A DNA stretch of 64,000 nt from Alphaproteobacteria bacterium. Its GTDB lineage: Bacteria > Pseudomonadota > Alphaproteobacteria > JAJFFI01. Shown piece by piece: positions 1-8,804 of this stretch; position 1 is the stretch's first letter, and the number at the start of each line of letters is the position of its first letter. The notes below the pieces were generated by a model. The model ran no database searches. It saw only the letters and a program-made list of their open reading frames with translations, and had not been told where the DNA came from. The stretch lies in the NCBI GenBank assembly GCA_030066595.1, contig JASJBI010000001.1, positions 1 through 64,000 on the forward strand, read 5' to 3'. The position numbers were made by a program, and so were the translations under genes.

Positions 1-55
1 AGACCGTCGCCAGTATCGCTGCCGCGGCGACGCCGCGAGCTCGTAAGGTGATCAT
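1..55 (-). CDS. N-terminus of an exported protein, cut by the window edge
   Basis: Reading leftward from an ATG at 55 gives 18 residues (MITLRARGVAAAAILATV) that look like the n-region and hydrophobic core of a signal peptide: two arginines followed by an Ala/Ile/Leu/Val run. A weak purine-rich stretch lies about ten bases upstream. The rest of the gene is outside the window, so the product is unknown. A Fur-box-like palindrome at 82-96 would lie in its promoter region, which hints at an iron-related exported protein, but that is inference only. Confidence 0.35.
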   Translation of the reverse strand, partial: MITLRARGVAAAAILATV

Positions 56-81
56 CGTCGTTCGACCCTTTTGGTGTTGTT

Positions 82-96
82 AAGAATGGTTCTCAT
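82..96. promoter_or_regulatory. Fur/Irr-box-like palindrome
   Basis: AAGAATGGTTCTCAT is an imperfect 7-1-7 palindrome; read on the minus strand it is ATGAGAACCATTCTT, resembling iron-box sequences of the GAGAATNATTCTC type. It lies about 27 bases upstream of the partial leftward gene at 55. The match is short and imperfect, so it could be chance. Confidence 0.25.
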
Positions 97-198
97 CTTG
101 GGCAGGGACTATGGCTGGCTCGCGGAGGAATTGCAAGCGATAATTAATCGCAATAAGTCCTACAGATGCGGCGATGGGTACAGACCCGTCAAACTCGG

Positions 199-828
199 TC
201 AGCCCAGGCCGAAGCTGCCCTTGATCCCGTCGAGCACGAACTGCGCTGCCAGGGCGGCCAGAATGACCCCGAAGATCCGGTCGAGGACGTTGACTCCGGT
301 GACCCCGAGCATGTCGGCCAGGCGCGCGGCCGCCAGCAGGCAGGCAAGAGTCACCGCGAGAACCACGGCGAGCGTGGCCAAGACGATGCCGAGCACCGTG
401 ACGCCGCCGTTGCCGAGGCCGCCCAGCAGGACCACGGACGTCATGGCGCCGGGCCCTGCGATGAGGGGAAAGGCGAGGGGAAAGACCGAGATGTCATCCC
501 GCTGGATCGCCTCGCTCTCCTCATCCTTGGTCGGTTGCCGCACATGGGACCGCTGGGCGAACACCATGTTGATGGCGACCAGCATGAGGAGAATGCCGCC
601 GGCAATGCGGAAGGCCGACAGGCCGATGCCGAGCAGGCTGAACAGCCATTCCCCGCCGACCGCGAAGGCGATCAGGATCAGGGCTGCGACCAGGGTGCCG
701 CGGATCGCCTGGGAGCGGCGCCGAGCGGGTGGGTCCCCGCGGCTCAGCACGGCGTATATGACGGCACATCCTGGCGGGTCGATGACCACGAACAGGGTCA
801 CGAACGCCTGTAGCGCGATCCCCTCCAT
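199..828 (-). CDS. MarC family integral membrane protein
   Basis: A 209-residue polytopic inner-membrane protein of the MarC family (about six helices). The N-terminal helix with TLFVVIDPPG and the internal PLIAGPGAMTSVV segment are typical family motifs; both halves carry the Pro-Gly signature. MarC proteins have no firmly established function despite the historical link to multiple antibiotic resistance. Length is normal for the family. The gene starts 15 bases after the stop of the amino-acid dehydrogenase gene on the same strand, so the two are probably cotranscribed. Confidence 0.9.
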   Translation of the reverse strand: MEGIALQAFVTLFVVIDPPGCAVIYAVLSRGDPPARRRSQAIRGTLVAALILIAFAVGGEWLFSLLGIGLSAFRIAGGILLMLVAINMVFAQRSHVRQPTKDEESEAIQRDDISVFPLAFPLIAGPGAMTSVVLLGGLGNGGVTVLGIVLATLAVVLAVTLACLLAAARLADMLGVTGVNVLDRIFGVILAALAAQFVLDGIKGSFGLG

Positions 829-843
829 GGCGCAATTCGCAGG

Positions 844-1878
844 TCAGGTCTGTTTTCGGAAACGCTCTTCGGCGATGCGGTCGGCGACGTGGTTGGTGGG
901 CGCGCCCTCCCGGTCGGCGCGGGCGAAGATCTCGATCAGGGTGTCGTAGATCTGCTCGAGCTTGGCCTTGGCCGTCTCCAGGTCGATGTCGATGGCGAAC
1001 CGGGCCACGTCGATCAGTCCGCCGGCGTTGACGACATAGTCGGGCGCATAGAGGACGTCCCGCTGGCGCAGCACTTCGCCATGGCGGTCCTCGGCGAGCT
1101 GGTTGTTGGCCGAGCCGCTGACGATCGAGACCTTGAGCCGGGGGATGGTCTCGTCATTGATGCTGGCGCCCAGCGCGCAGGGCGCGAACACGTCCGCGTC
1201 CGCGTCGTAGATGTCGTCGACGCCGACCGCGGTGGCGCCGAACTCGTCGACCGCGCGCTTGATCGCCTCTTCCGAGATGTCGGTGACGATCAGTTTGGCG
1301 CCGTCATTGTTGAGCCATTCGCAGAGGGAATAGCCGACCGCGCCCAGACCCTGCACCGCAACCGTGAGGCCCGCAGTGCTGTCCTTGCCCAGCTTGTGCT
1401 TGACCGCCGCACGGATGCCGACGAACACGCCATGTGCGGTGGACGGCGAGGGATCGCCGGCGCCGCCGGAGACGCCCGCGACATGTTTGGTCTCGCTGCG
1501 CACGATGTCCATGTCGGGCACCGTCGTGCCCACATCCTCGGCGACGATGTAGAGACCGCCCAGCCGCTCGACCGCGCGGCCCATCTTCTGCATCAACTGC
1601 TCGCTCTTGTCCGTCTTGCTGTCGCCGATGATCACCGACTTGCCGCCGCCCAGCGCCAGGTCCGCGATCGCCGCCTTGTAGGTCATGCCCTGGGACAGCC
1701 GCAGCACGTCGGTGATCGCCTCCTGATCGTTGTCATAGGCCCACATGCGGCATCCGCCCAGCGCGGGTCCGCGGTTGGTGTTGTGGATGGCGATGATCGA
1801 CTTGAGCCCGGACGCCCGGTCGAAAAAGAAAGAAACGTGTTCGTGATCGTCAAAATCGGGATGGTCGAAGACGGCCAT
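844..1878 (-). CDS. Leu/Val/Phe-type amino-acid dehydrogenase
   Basis: A 344-residue NAD-dependent amino-acid dehydrogenase of the Glu/Leu/Phe/Val family, catalysing oxidative deamination of a branched-chain or aromatic amino acid to its 2-oxo acid, or the reverse. The catalytic-lysine region is clear (GMTYKAAIADLALGGGKSVI), as is the substrate-binding GPALGGCRMW segment near residue 35. A Rossmann domain follows, with VQGLGAVGYSL at its dinucleotide-binding turn. The length fits leucine dehydrogenase (about 345-365) better than glutamate dehydrogenase. I chose the ATG at 1878 because GGGGGGAG sits just upstream; a longer reading frame adds 56 arginine-rich, non-family residues. Substrate cannot be fixed from sequence. 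Confidence 0.88.
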   Translation of the reverse strand: MAVFDHPDFDDHEHVSFFFDRASGLKSIIAIHNTNRGPALGGCRMWAYDNDQEAITDVLRLSQGMTYKAAIADLALGGGKSVIIGDSKTDKSEQLMQKMGRAVERLGGLYIVAEDVGTTVPDMDIVRSETKHVAGVSGGAGDPSPSTAHGVFVGIRAAVKHKLGKDSTAGLTVAVQGLGAVGYSLCEWLNNDGAKLIVTDISEEAIKRAVDEFGATAVGVDDIYDADADVFAPCALGASINDETIPRLKVSIVSGSANNQLAEDRHGEVLRQRDVLYAPDYVVNAGGLIDVARFAIDIDLETAKAKLEQIYDTLIEIFARADREGAPTNHVADRIAEERFRKQT

Positions 1879-2070
1879 GTGCTCCCCCCGTTCGCTCGAA
1901 TTGTTCTGAGAGTCCCTTGCCCTTGGGATCACTATCGGAGGAAGCGATTGGCTTTGCAACACTCGCGGGCGAGGCGGCTCAAATTCACAAGATTGGGTCG
2001 CGTCCCGCCGCGCGCCGGTCCGGATGCGTCCCGCGGCAGGGCGCACCGGACATCTTGTTACCGAGGTTTC

Positions 2071-3255
2071 TCAGCCCAGATTGCCGGCGATCGCATCTTC
2101 GAACAGAGTCGTGAGCGCGGCGACGTCGAGCGGGCGCGGGTTCTCCGGCGCGGTCGGGTCCGCGGCCGACATTTCGGCGAGTTCGGGAATCCGCTCCTCG
2201 GGCACGCCCAGCTCGCTCAGCGTGTGCGGGACGCCGATTTCCCGACGCAGCGCCAGCACCCAGTCGAGCACCGCCTCGAAGCGCGCCTCGTCCAAATCCA
2301 GATAGCGCGCCAGGCGCACCATCTTCTCCTCGATCACCGGCCGGTTGAAGCGCAGCACGTAAGGCATCACCACCGCGTTGGTGAGGCCGTGATGGGTATC
2401 GAACAGGGCGCCTACGGGATGGGACAGCGCATGGATCGCGCCGAGGCCCTTCTGGAAGGCGACGGCGCCCATGCTGGCGGCGGCCAGCATATGGGCGCGG
2501 GCGGTCAGGTTGCCGCCGTCCCGGACCGCGACGGGCAGCCACTCCTTGACCAGCCGCACGCCCTCCATGGCGATGCCGTCGGCCATCGGGTGATACTCGA
2601 CCGCGCAGCAGTAGGCCTCCAGGTTGTGGGCCAGCGCGTCCATGCCGGTGCCGGCGGTGATCCGGGCCGGCATGCCGACCGAGAGCGCGGGATCGGCGAT
2701 CACGACCCGCGGCAGCATGCCCGAGTGGATCAGGATCCGCTTGGTGTGCGTGCTCTCATCCGCGACCACGGCCGCACGGCCCACCTCCGAGCCGGTGCCC
2801 GCGGTGGTCGGCACGGCGACCACGGGCGGCAGGTCCACCGTTCGGTCTCGCCGCCAGTTCGGGCTCATTACGTCGAAGTCCCAGAGCGGCGTCTCGTCCT
2901 GTTGCGCGATCAGCGCGATGGCCTTGCCGCTGTCGAGGGCGCTGCCGCCGCCCATGGCGATGATGCCGTCATGGCCGCCGTCCCTGAAGGCGGCCGCTCC
3001 CGCGCGCACATTGGCCTCGACCGGATTGGGCCGGATCTCGCTGAATAGGGCGGTCGGCACGCCGGCCTTCGTGTTGCCCGCGACCGCGTCCTGCACCATG
3101 GGCAGGGCCGCCAGGCCCGGGTCGGTGACCAGGAGCGGCCGTGCAATGCCAAGCCGGCGGCACTGCTTGGCCAGCTCCCGGATCCGGCCTGCGCCGAAGA
3201 ACACGGTGGTCGGGTAGGTCCACACGCCGCGGAGCTGGTCTGTCGGGTTGGTCAT
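2071..3255 (-). CDS. Iron-containing alcohol dehydrogenase
   Basis: A 394-residue group III Fe-dependent alcohol dehydrogenase, oxidising a primary alcohol to an aldehyde with NAD(P). It begins with the family's TTVFFGAGRI strand, then the nucleotide-binding GGGSALDSGKAIA motif near residue 100 and VPTTAGTGSEV near 148. Metal ligands are visible in GTGMDALAHNLEAYC (Asp and His) and ALSHPVGALFDTHHG (two further His). Length is normal. It lies between the aldehyde dehydrogenase and amino-acid dehydrogenase genes, suggesting a short alcohol-to-aldehyde-to-acid oxidation route. No strong Shine-Dalgarno is seen at the ATG. Confidence 0.92.
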   Translation of the reverse strand: MTNPTDQLRGVWTYPTTVFFGAGRIRELAKQCRRLGIARPLLVTDPGLAALPMVQDAVAGNTKAGVPTALFSEIRPNPVEANVRAGAAAFRDGGHDGIIAMGGGSALDSGKAIALIAQQDETPLWDFDVMSPNWRRDRTVDLPPVVAVPTTAGTGSEVGRAAVVADESTHTKRILIHSGMLPRVVIADPALSVGMPARITAGTGMDALAHNLEAYCCAVEYHPMADGIAMEGVRLVKEWLPVAVRDGGNLTARAHMLAAASMGAVAFQKGLGAIHALSHPVGALFDTHHGLTNAVVMPYVLRFNRPVIEEKMVRLARYLDLDEARFEAVLDWVLALRREIGVPHTLSELGVPEERIPELAEMSAADPTAPENPRPLDVAALTTLFEDAIAGNLG

Positions 3256-3314
3256 TTCGAAATCATTCGCATTGGGAATTGGAGGCTCGGATATCTACGG
3301 AGATTCTGCGCAAT

Positions 3315-3413
3315 CCTCGCCCTTCGACAAGCTCAGGACGAGGTTTTGCAGTGAAGTCGCGTGGAGACGGCAGTCCATCATGACCCTCATGCTGAGCCTG
3401 TCGAAGTATGAGG
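3315..3413. repeat. REP-like inverted repeat element, copy 1
   Basis: Two arms, CCTTCGACAAGCTCAGG (about 3321-3337) and GCTGAGCCTGTCGAAG (3391-3406), are inverted copies separated by about 50 bases; the outer edges read CCTCG and ATGAGG. The element fills the gap between the alcohol and aldehyde dehydrogenase genes. A close relative occurs at 4876-4963 on the other side of the aldehyde dehydrogenase. Short intergenic palindromes with this CTTCGACA-GCTCAG core look like REP/BIME sequences. Confidence 0.75.
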
Positions 3414-3437
3414 GGCACAGGCTGGGTCGCGCGCGCA

Positions 3438-4853
3438 CTATAGCGCCGTCCGCAGGTGAAAGGACTTGGGCCGGGTCAGCGCCTCGTAGCCGACCTGCGA
3501 CAGGGTGCAGCCGCGGCCCGAGTCCTTGACGCCGGTCCAGGCCAGCGCCGGGTCGAGGTAGTCGCAGCGGTTCATGAACCAGGTTCCGGTCTCGACCCTG
3601 TCGCCGAGCGCCAACGCCGCGTCCGCGTCCCGGGTCCAGATCGAGGCGGTCAGGCCGAACACGCTGTCGTTCATCAGCGCCACGGCCTCGTCGTCACCGG
3701 AGACCTTCATGAGGCCGACCACGGGGCCGAAGCTCTCCTCGGTCATCACCCGCATGCCGTGGTCCACGTCCACCAGCGCCTGGGGCGCCATATAGGCGGT
3801 GCCAGGCGCGTCGGCGGGGAAGTCCTTCGGCTCGATCAGCGGCCGCGCACCGGCCGCCACCGCGTCGGCGATCTGGCTGCGCACGAACTCGGCGGCGCTC
3901 GCCTTGACCAGGGGGCCGAGCGTGGTCGCGGGCTCGAGCGGGCTGCCGAGCCGGTACTGCCGCGTCAGCGCCTGAAAGCCCCCGACGAAGTCGTCATAGA
4001 CGTCGCCGTGCACGTAGATCCGCTCGATGCCGCAGCAGGACTGGCCCGAATTAAAGAAGGCGCCGTCGACCAGGTTCTCGACCGCGTGGCCGACGTCGGC
4101 GTCCGCACGCACATAGGCGGGGTCCTTGCCGCCGAGCTCGAGCCCGACGCCGATGAAGCGCTCGGCCGCGGCTTGCTGGATCGCGTGCCCGCCCGGCACC
4201 GAGCCGGTGAAGGCGACGAAGTCGATGCCGGGATGGCGGATCAGGTCCTCGGTGTCCGCGTGGCGCATGTGCAGGAACTGGAACACGCCCTCGGGCAGTC
4301 CGGCCTCGGCGAAGCACTCGGCATAGCGTTCGGCGCAGAGCGGCGTCTGCCCCGAATGGCGCAGGATCACCGCGTTGCCCGCCAGGATCGCCGGCACGAC
4401 CGAGTTTACCGACGTCAGGTAAGGGTAGTTCCACGGGGCGACGATCAGCACCACGCCCAAAGGTTCGCGCCGGATGAAGCGGGTGAAGCCGTCCTTGGGT
4501 TCGACCGGAATGTCGGCCAGCGCGTCCGCCGCGATGTCGATCATGTGGCGCGCCCGCTCCTCGAAGCCGCGCACCTCGCCGGGGGTCTGGCTCACCGGCC
4601 GGCCCATCTGCCAGGAGATCTCCTCGGCGATGGCGTCGGTCCGGGCGACGAAGGCGTCCACCATGCGCCGGCAGATGGCGGCGCGCTCGGCCATCGGCAC
4701 CTGTTTCCAGGCCGCCTGCGCCGCCCCCGCGCGCTCCAATGCCGCGGCGATCTGGTCCCGCGTGGCCAGCGGCCGCTCTGCATAGACGCTGCCGTCCACG
4801 GGCGAGACGGTCTCAAGGGTTTCGGTCACGATAGGCTGTTTTCCATTCAGCAC
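3438..4853 (-). CDS. NAD(P)-dependent aldehyde dehydrogenase
   Basis: A 471-residue aldehyde dehydrogenase superfamily enzyme that oxidises an aldehyde to the acid. Motifs in order are the NAD-binding APWNYPYLTSVNSVVPAILAGNAV segment (Asn of the oxyanion hole), FTGSVPGGHAI, the general-base glutamate in LELGGKDPAYV, and the nucleophile in NSGQSCCGIERIYVH, followed by EESFGPVVG. Length is close to family norm. The first codon at 4853 is GTG; a second in-frame GTG lies 24 bases downstream. It sits between two REP-like elements, and its neighbours are a glutamine-synthetase-like ligase and an Fe-alcohol dehydrogenase. Confidence 0.92.
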   Translation of the reverse strand: MLNGKQPIVTETLETVSPVDGSVYAERPLATRDQIAAALERAGAAQAAWKQVPMAERAAICRRMVDAFVARTDAIAEEISWQMGRPVSQTPGEVRGFEERARHMIDIAADALADIPVEPKDGFTRFIRREPLGVVLIVAPWNYPYLTSVNSVVPAILAGNAVILRHSGQTPLCAERYAECFAEAGLPEGVFQFLHMRHADTEDLIRHPGIDFVAFTGSVPGGHAIQQAAAERFIGVGLELGGKDPAYVRADADVGHAVENLVDGAFFNSGQSCCGIERIYVHGDVYDDFVGGFQALTRQYRLGSPLEPATTLGPLVKASAAEFVRSQIADAVAAGARPLIEPKDFPADAPGTAYMAPQALVDVDHGMRVMTEESFGPVVGLMKVSGDDEAVALMNDSVFGLTASIWTRDADAALALGDRVETGTWFMNRCDYLDPALAWTGVKDSGRGCTLSQVGYEALTRPKSFHLRTAL

Positions 4854-4875
4854 GTCCGGTTAACTGCTGGTCAGG

Positions 4876-4963
4876 CCTCGCCCTTCGACACGCTCAGGGT
4901 AAGGATATGAAGTCATTGGCGGCGCCACATACCACCTCGGGCGGAGCCTGTCGAAGCATGAGG
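4876..4963. repeat. REP-like inverted repeat element, copy 2
   Basis: CCTCGCCCTTCGACACGCTC at 4876-4895 and GAGCCTGTCGAAGCATGAGG at 4944-4963 form an inverted pair. The left arm shares CCTCGCCCTTCGACA with copy 1 at 3315, in the same orientation. The element occupies most of the gap between the aldehyde dehydrogenase and glutamine-synthetase-like genes. Confidence 0.75.
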
Positions 4964-5002
4964 CCATCCCTATTCGCATGGCCGGTTTGCGTCGCACGCA
5001 GG

Positions 5003-6370
5003 TCAGATGATCTCGAAATAGCGCTCCATCTCCCAGTCGGTGATGTGCTTGCGGAACTCGCGCTCCTCCCACTCGCGGGAGGCGGCGAAGTGGTCGACGA
5101 AGTCGTCCCCGAACAGCGCGCGGGCGGGCTTGGACTTCTTCAGGCGCTGCGCCGCGTCCCAAAGCGTGGCCGGCAGCTTGAGCTTGGCCGGGAAGGTCAT
5201 GTCATAGGCGTTGCCCTTGACCGGGCCGGTCGGCTCGATCTCGTTTTCGATGCCCCAGAGCCCCGAGGCGAGCGCGGCGGCCAGGCCGAGATAGGGATTG
5301 GTGTCGGCCGCGGCAAGCCGGTATTCGATCCGCTGCGCCTTTTCCGAGCCGGTGATGACGCGCAGCGCGCAGGTCCGGTTCTCGATCCCCCAGGTCGCGT
5401 CGGTCGGCGCCCAGAAGCCCGGGATCAGCCGGGTGAAGGAGTTGACCGTGGGCGCCAGCAGGGCCACGAGCTCGGGCATCAGCATCTGCTGGCCGCCGAG
5501 GAAATGGCGCATGGTGGTGCTGATGGTGTGCTCGGCCTCGGCGTCGTGGAAGGCGGACCGGCCGTCCTTGGTCTTGAGCGAGAGATGGATGTGGCCGCTC
5601 TGGCCCGGCCAGTCGGGCGACCATTTGGCCATGAACGTGGCGATCTTGTCGCGCTTTTGGGCCATGACCTTGGTGAAGGTCTTGAACAGCGCCGCCTTGT
5701 CCGCGGCCTCGACGACGGGCGAGACGGCGATCGCCGCCTCGAGCACGCCCGGCCCGGTCTCCTCGTGCAGGCCTTCGAGCGCGAAGTCCATGCTTTCGCA
5801 GAGCGCCAGGAGGTCCTGATAGAAGTCCGAATGGGTGCTGTTGCGCAGCACCGAGTAGCCGAAGAAGCCCGGCGTCATCGGCGTGAGGTTCCGATAGTTC
5901 TTCTCGCGCACCGACTGGGGCGTTTCGTCGAAGACGAAGAACTCGTACTCGCAGGCGGCCTGCGCCTCGAAGCCCAAGGCGTTGGCCCGCTCGGCGACCC
6001 GGCGCAGGAGCCCGCGCGGGCAGAGCAGTTCGGCGCCTTCCGCGAACTCGCCCAGGAACAAGAGCATGTTGTCCTCGAGCGGCAGCTCGCGGCAGCTCTC
6101 CGGCAGCAGGCGGACCGGCGCGTCCGGATAGCCCGTGTGCCAGCCGGTATAGGTGACGTTGTCATAGAGCTGGTCGTAGGAGTCCCAGCCCAGGACGACG
6201 TCGCAGAAGCCGAAGCCCTGGTCCAGGGCGTAGAAGAACTTCTCCCGGCTCATGTATTTGCCGCGCATGATCCCGTCCATGTCGAACACGCCGACCTTGA
6301 CGTGGCTCATGCCGCGGGACTCGACGATTTGTTTGGCGTCCGCCGGGCTCTTGACGGCTTTCGGCTGCAT
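5003..6370 (-). CDS. Glutamine synthetase family ligase (possible gamma-glutamylamide synthetase)
   Basis: A 455-residue GlnA-fold enzyme with every classical active-site block: CEYEFFVFD (metal Glu), GLHEETGPGVLEAA, GQSGHIHLSL, then NSFTRLIPGFWAPTDATWG with IENRTCALR, and QRIEYRLAAADTNPYL. It would couple ATP hydrolysis to forming a gamma-glutamyl amide. The C-terminus lacks a typical GlnA adenylylation-site tail, and the gene is clustered with an alcohol and an aldehyde dehydrogenase rather than glnB. This setting is like gamma-glutamylation routes for amines (PuuA, IpuC, GlnA4 types), so an amine or aminoalcohol substrate is more likely than ammonia. The specificity is inferred. Confidence 0.88.
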   Translation of the reverse strand: MQPKAVKSPADAKQIVESRGMSHVKVGVFDMDGIMRGKYMSREKFFYALDQGFGFCDVVLGWDSYDQLYDNVTYTGWHTGYPDAPVRLLPESCRELPLEDNMLLFLGEFAEGAELLCPRGLLRRVAERANALGFEAQAACEYEFFVFDETPQSVREKNYRNLTPMTPGFFGYSVLRNSTHSDFYQDLLALCESMDFALEGLHEETGPGVLEAAIAVSPVVEAADKAALFKTFTKVMAQKRDKIATFMAKWSPDWPGQSGHIHLSLKTKDGRSAFHDAEAEHTISTTMRHFLGGQQMLMPELVALLAPTVNSFTRLIPGFWAPTDATWGIENRTCALRVITGSEKAQRIEYRLAAADTNPYLGLAAALASGLWGIENEIEPTGPVKGNAYDMTFPAKLKLPATLWDAAQRLKKSKPARALFGDDFVDHFAASREWEEREFRKHITDWEMERYFEII

Positions 6371-6729
6371 GCGGCATCCCCCCGGATGATTGCTTCTGTT
6401 GGCGCCCGGGCGCCCGGGCCCTCGGCGCGGGACTTGTCATAGCGGGAAAGGACGCGCCGGCCAATGGCAAAGCCGTCCCCGGGCCGGCTGTCACAGAGCC
6501 AGAGACCGGGCGTGCGCTGTCTGGCGATAGCGGAACCGGGGCGGCTCGAGGCGCATCGAGCGGCGGGCTGCATGCCACCGTTCAGCCATGTGTGGTTACC
6601 CTAACGATCAGTGATCAACTTGTGCTATGACTTCCAGTGGACTGGACGGAACCAACCGGGAAATTTCGCTCGCACGCGCGGCGTGGTTCCCAGACTGAGT
6701 AGGGTCACCGGTCTCTTCGGAGGGGAATC
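6371..6729. other. Divergent intergenic region
   Basis: This 359-base gap separates the leftward ligase gene from the rightward universal stress protein. The segment 6590-6640 is less GC-rich and includes GATCAGTGATCA, a short repeated GATCA, which may mark promoter or operator sequence. I see no small gene, RNA gene or convincing terminator here. Confidence 0.4.
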
Positions 6730-7164
6730 ATGGCGGATGTAATGCTAGTCGGAATAGACGGCAGCGAAGGCGGCCGTCGTGCGGCGGATTTCGCGGCCGA
6801 GCGCGCCAAGGCCGGCAAGGCGCGTTTGGTCGTGGCCTATGTGATCGAATGGTCGCCGTATACCTTCAATACGCCTGAAGAAAACGAAATGCGCCACAAG
6901 AGGCGAGAGGAGGAGATCGAGCGGGCCACGTCCGAGGTCCTCGATCCTCAGGTCGCCGAGCTCAAGAAAACCGGGTTGCAGGTCGAGGGCATGGTGAGAC
7001 ACGGGCACGCCGCGGAGGTGCTGAGCAGCCTGGCCAAGGAAACCGGGGCCTGCCAGATTTTTATCGGCAGGAAGGGCCTCTCGAAGCTCCAGATGATGCT
7101 GTTCGGCAGCGTGGCGGGAAGTCTGGTCCAGATTTCGCCGGTTCCCGTCACCGTCGTTCCCTGA
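6730..7164 (+). CDS. Universal stress protein (UspA fold)
   Basis: A 144-residue single-domain Usp protein, a small cytoplasmic ATP-binding stress factor. It opens with the strand MADVMLVGIDGSEGG, and its C-terminal half carries an ATP-binding glycine motif, IGRKGLSKLQMMLFGSVAGS, ending in the typical PVPVTVVP strand. Length is standard. A strong GGAGGGG lies four bases before the ATG. It is the first gene of a rightward group but is 166 bases from the next, so it may be a single transcription unit. Confidence 0.93.
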   Translation: MADVMLVGIDGSEGGRRAADFAAERAKAGKARLVVAYVIEWSPYTFNTPEENEMRHKRREEEIERATSEVLDPQVAELKKTGLQVEGMVRHGHAAEVLSSLAKETGACQIFIGRKGLSKLQMMLFGSVAGSLVQISPVPVTVVP

Positions 7165-7330
7165 ACCGCGGTGCGGACCCGGGTCACACAGGAACCATGC
7201 GCCGTTTTCTCACCGAGGTGCGACACAGTCCATTGGCTTAGGGAACTTTCGGTTCTGCCAGGAAAGAGGGGCGCACAAAGGATCTCTCCTCATCGATCCA
7301 GTCTAGCCCTTTTCTGAGGAGTATCAGTCC

Positions 7331-8548
7331 ATGTCGATTGACCTTAAGCGCTCAATGACGATCGTAGCGGTTGCCGCTGGGCTCATCGGCTCGGGAGCCG
7401 CTATGGCCGATGTCAAGGTCGGCTTTCTTGCCGGGTTTACCGGCCCGCTCAAGAGTCTCACGCCAGCGATATTCAAGGGCGCAAAGCTGGCCGTAAAGCA
7501 CGTCAACGATCAGGGCGGCATCCTCGACGGTCAGAAGATCGTCATGCCCAACGCGGATACGACCTGCGCGGATACCGCCGCTGCGGCGGCCGCTGCGGAA
7601 ACTCTCGTCAAGACCGAGAATGTCGTCGCCATTGTCGGAGCACTCTGTTCCGGCGCGACGATCGCGGCGGCCAGCGATGTAGCGATACCCGCGGGCGTCA
7701 CCGTGGTGTCCCCGGGATCGACATCGCCGGCAATCACGTTGCTCGACGACAAGGATCTGATGTTCCGGACCACGCCCTCCGATGTGTATCAGGGCAGCGT
7801 CATGGCGCGCCTGTTGTTGTCCAAGGGGATCGACAACATCGCCATCACCTATGTGAACAATGCCTACGGCAAGGGCCTTGCCGATTCCCTGTCCGAGTCC
7901 TTCAAGGCGGCCGGCGGCAAGGTGGCGGCCAACGAGCCCCATGAGGAGGGCAAGGCGGACTACAGCGCCAAGATACGCGCGTTGGCCGCATCCGGCGTCG
8001 ATACGTTGGCTGTGCTGGCCTACGCGAACGGCTCTGGCCTGACGATCATTCGCCAGGCGCTGGAAAGTGGCGATTTTGGCCAGTTTGTCGGTGGCGACGG
8101 GATGGTCAGCAACACGCTCATCAGCGCCATCGGCAGCGACAAATTGAGGGGCATGATCGCGACCAAGCCGGGCGCGCCGGATACCACGGGCGCACGCGTG
8201 TTCAAGAAGCTCGCCTGGGATGCCGACCTGAACCCAGCCGCGACCTTCGCCGGTCAGTCCTATGACGCCTCTTTCCTGCTGGCACTCGCGATCGAGAAGA
8301 ACGGCAGCGCCGAGCGCGCGGGTGTTTCGGCGGCCTTGCGCGAGGTGGCCTCCGCACCGGGCGAGGTCATCCTGCCGGGTGAATGGCAGAAGGCCAAGGC
8401 CCTGCTCAAGGCGGGCAAGGACATCAATTATGAGGGCGCGACCGGCAGCCACGAGTTTGACAAGGCTGGCGATGTGTCCGGCGTGATCATCGAAATGGGC
8501 GTGTACGTGAGAGAAGGGTCTTTCAGGGAATTCGGTCGGGTGAGGTAG
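7331..8548 (+). CDS. ABC transporter substrate-binding protein, branched-chain amino-acid (LivJ/K) type
   Basis: A 405-residue periplasmic binding protein of the Leu/Ile/Val class. A Sec signal peptide (basic start, hydrophobic core, cleavage after GSGAAMA near residue 25) precedes VKVGFLAGFTGPLKSL, the usual family opening. The GALCSGATIAAASDVAIPAGV loop and YVNNAYGKGLADSL hinge are typical. GAGGAG upstream of the ATG supports the start. No permease or ATPase genes lie nearby, so it is an orphan component that must use a transporter encoded elsewhere. The ligand cannot be predicted; amino acids, amides and urea are all possible for the family. Confidence 0.9.
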   Translation: MSIDLKRSMTIVAVAAGLIGSGAAMADVKVGFLAGFTGPLKSLTPAIFKGAKLAVKHVNDQGGILDGQKIVMPNADTTCADTAAAAAAAETLVKTENVVAIVGALCSGATIAAASDVAIPAGVTVVSPGSTSPAITLLDDKDLMFRTTPSDVYQGSVMARLLLSKGIDNIAITYVNNAYGKGLADSLSESFKAAGGKVAANEPHEEGKADYSAKIRALAASGVDTLAVLAYANGSGLTIIRQALESGDFGQFVGGDGMVSNTLISAIGSDKLRGMIATKPGAPDTTGARVFKKLAWDADLNPAATFAGQSYDASFLLALAIEKNGSAERAGVSAALREVASAPGEVILPGEWQKAKALLKAGKDINYEGATGSHEFDKAGDVSGVIIEMGVYVREGSFREFGRVR

Positions 8549-8804
8549 GTCAACCGATGTCCCGAACGAAGGACCCCGGGCATGTTCCAGGCTTCGTATC
8601 GTGGGCAGATCGCCATGGACGATGTGATTACCGTCGAGTGCGGGTCCGCGAAGCTGAACCAGCTCGCCGATGCTCCGCGTGCCCTCGAACCGCGCAATAC
8701 CTAACGTTCGAAGTTGCCGGTGCGATCTTCCCGGACGCCCGCGCAACTGAAAGATAGACACGCAGAAAAACCATCGATCAAAACCAAGGGGGGGACGTTC
8801 AACA

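Noticed and set aside
889-3048. 719-codon plus-strand open frame
   Set aside because: Antisense to the amino-acid and alcohol dehydrogenase genes; no recognisable domain.
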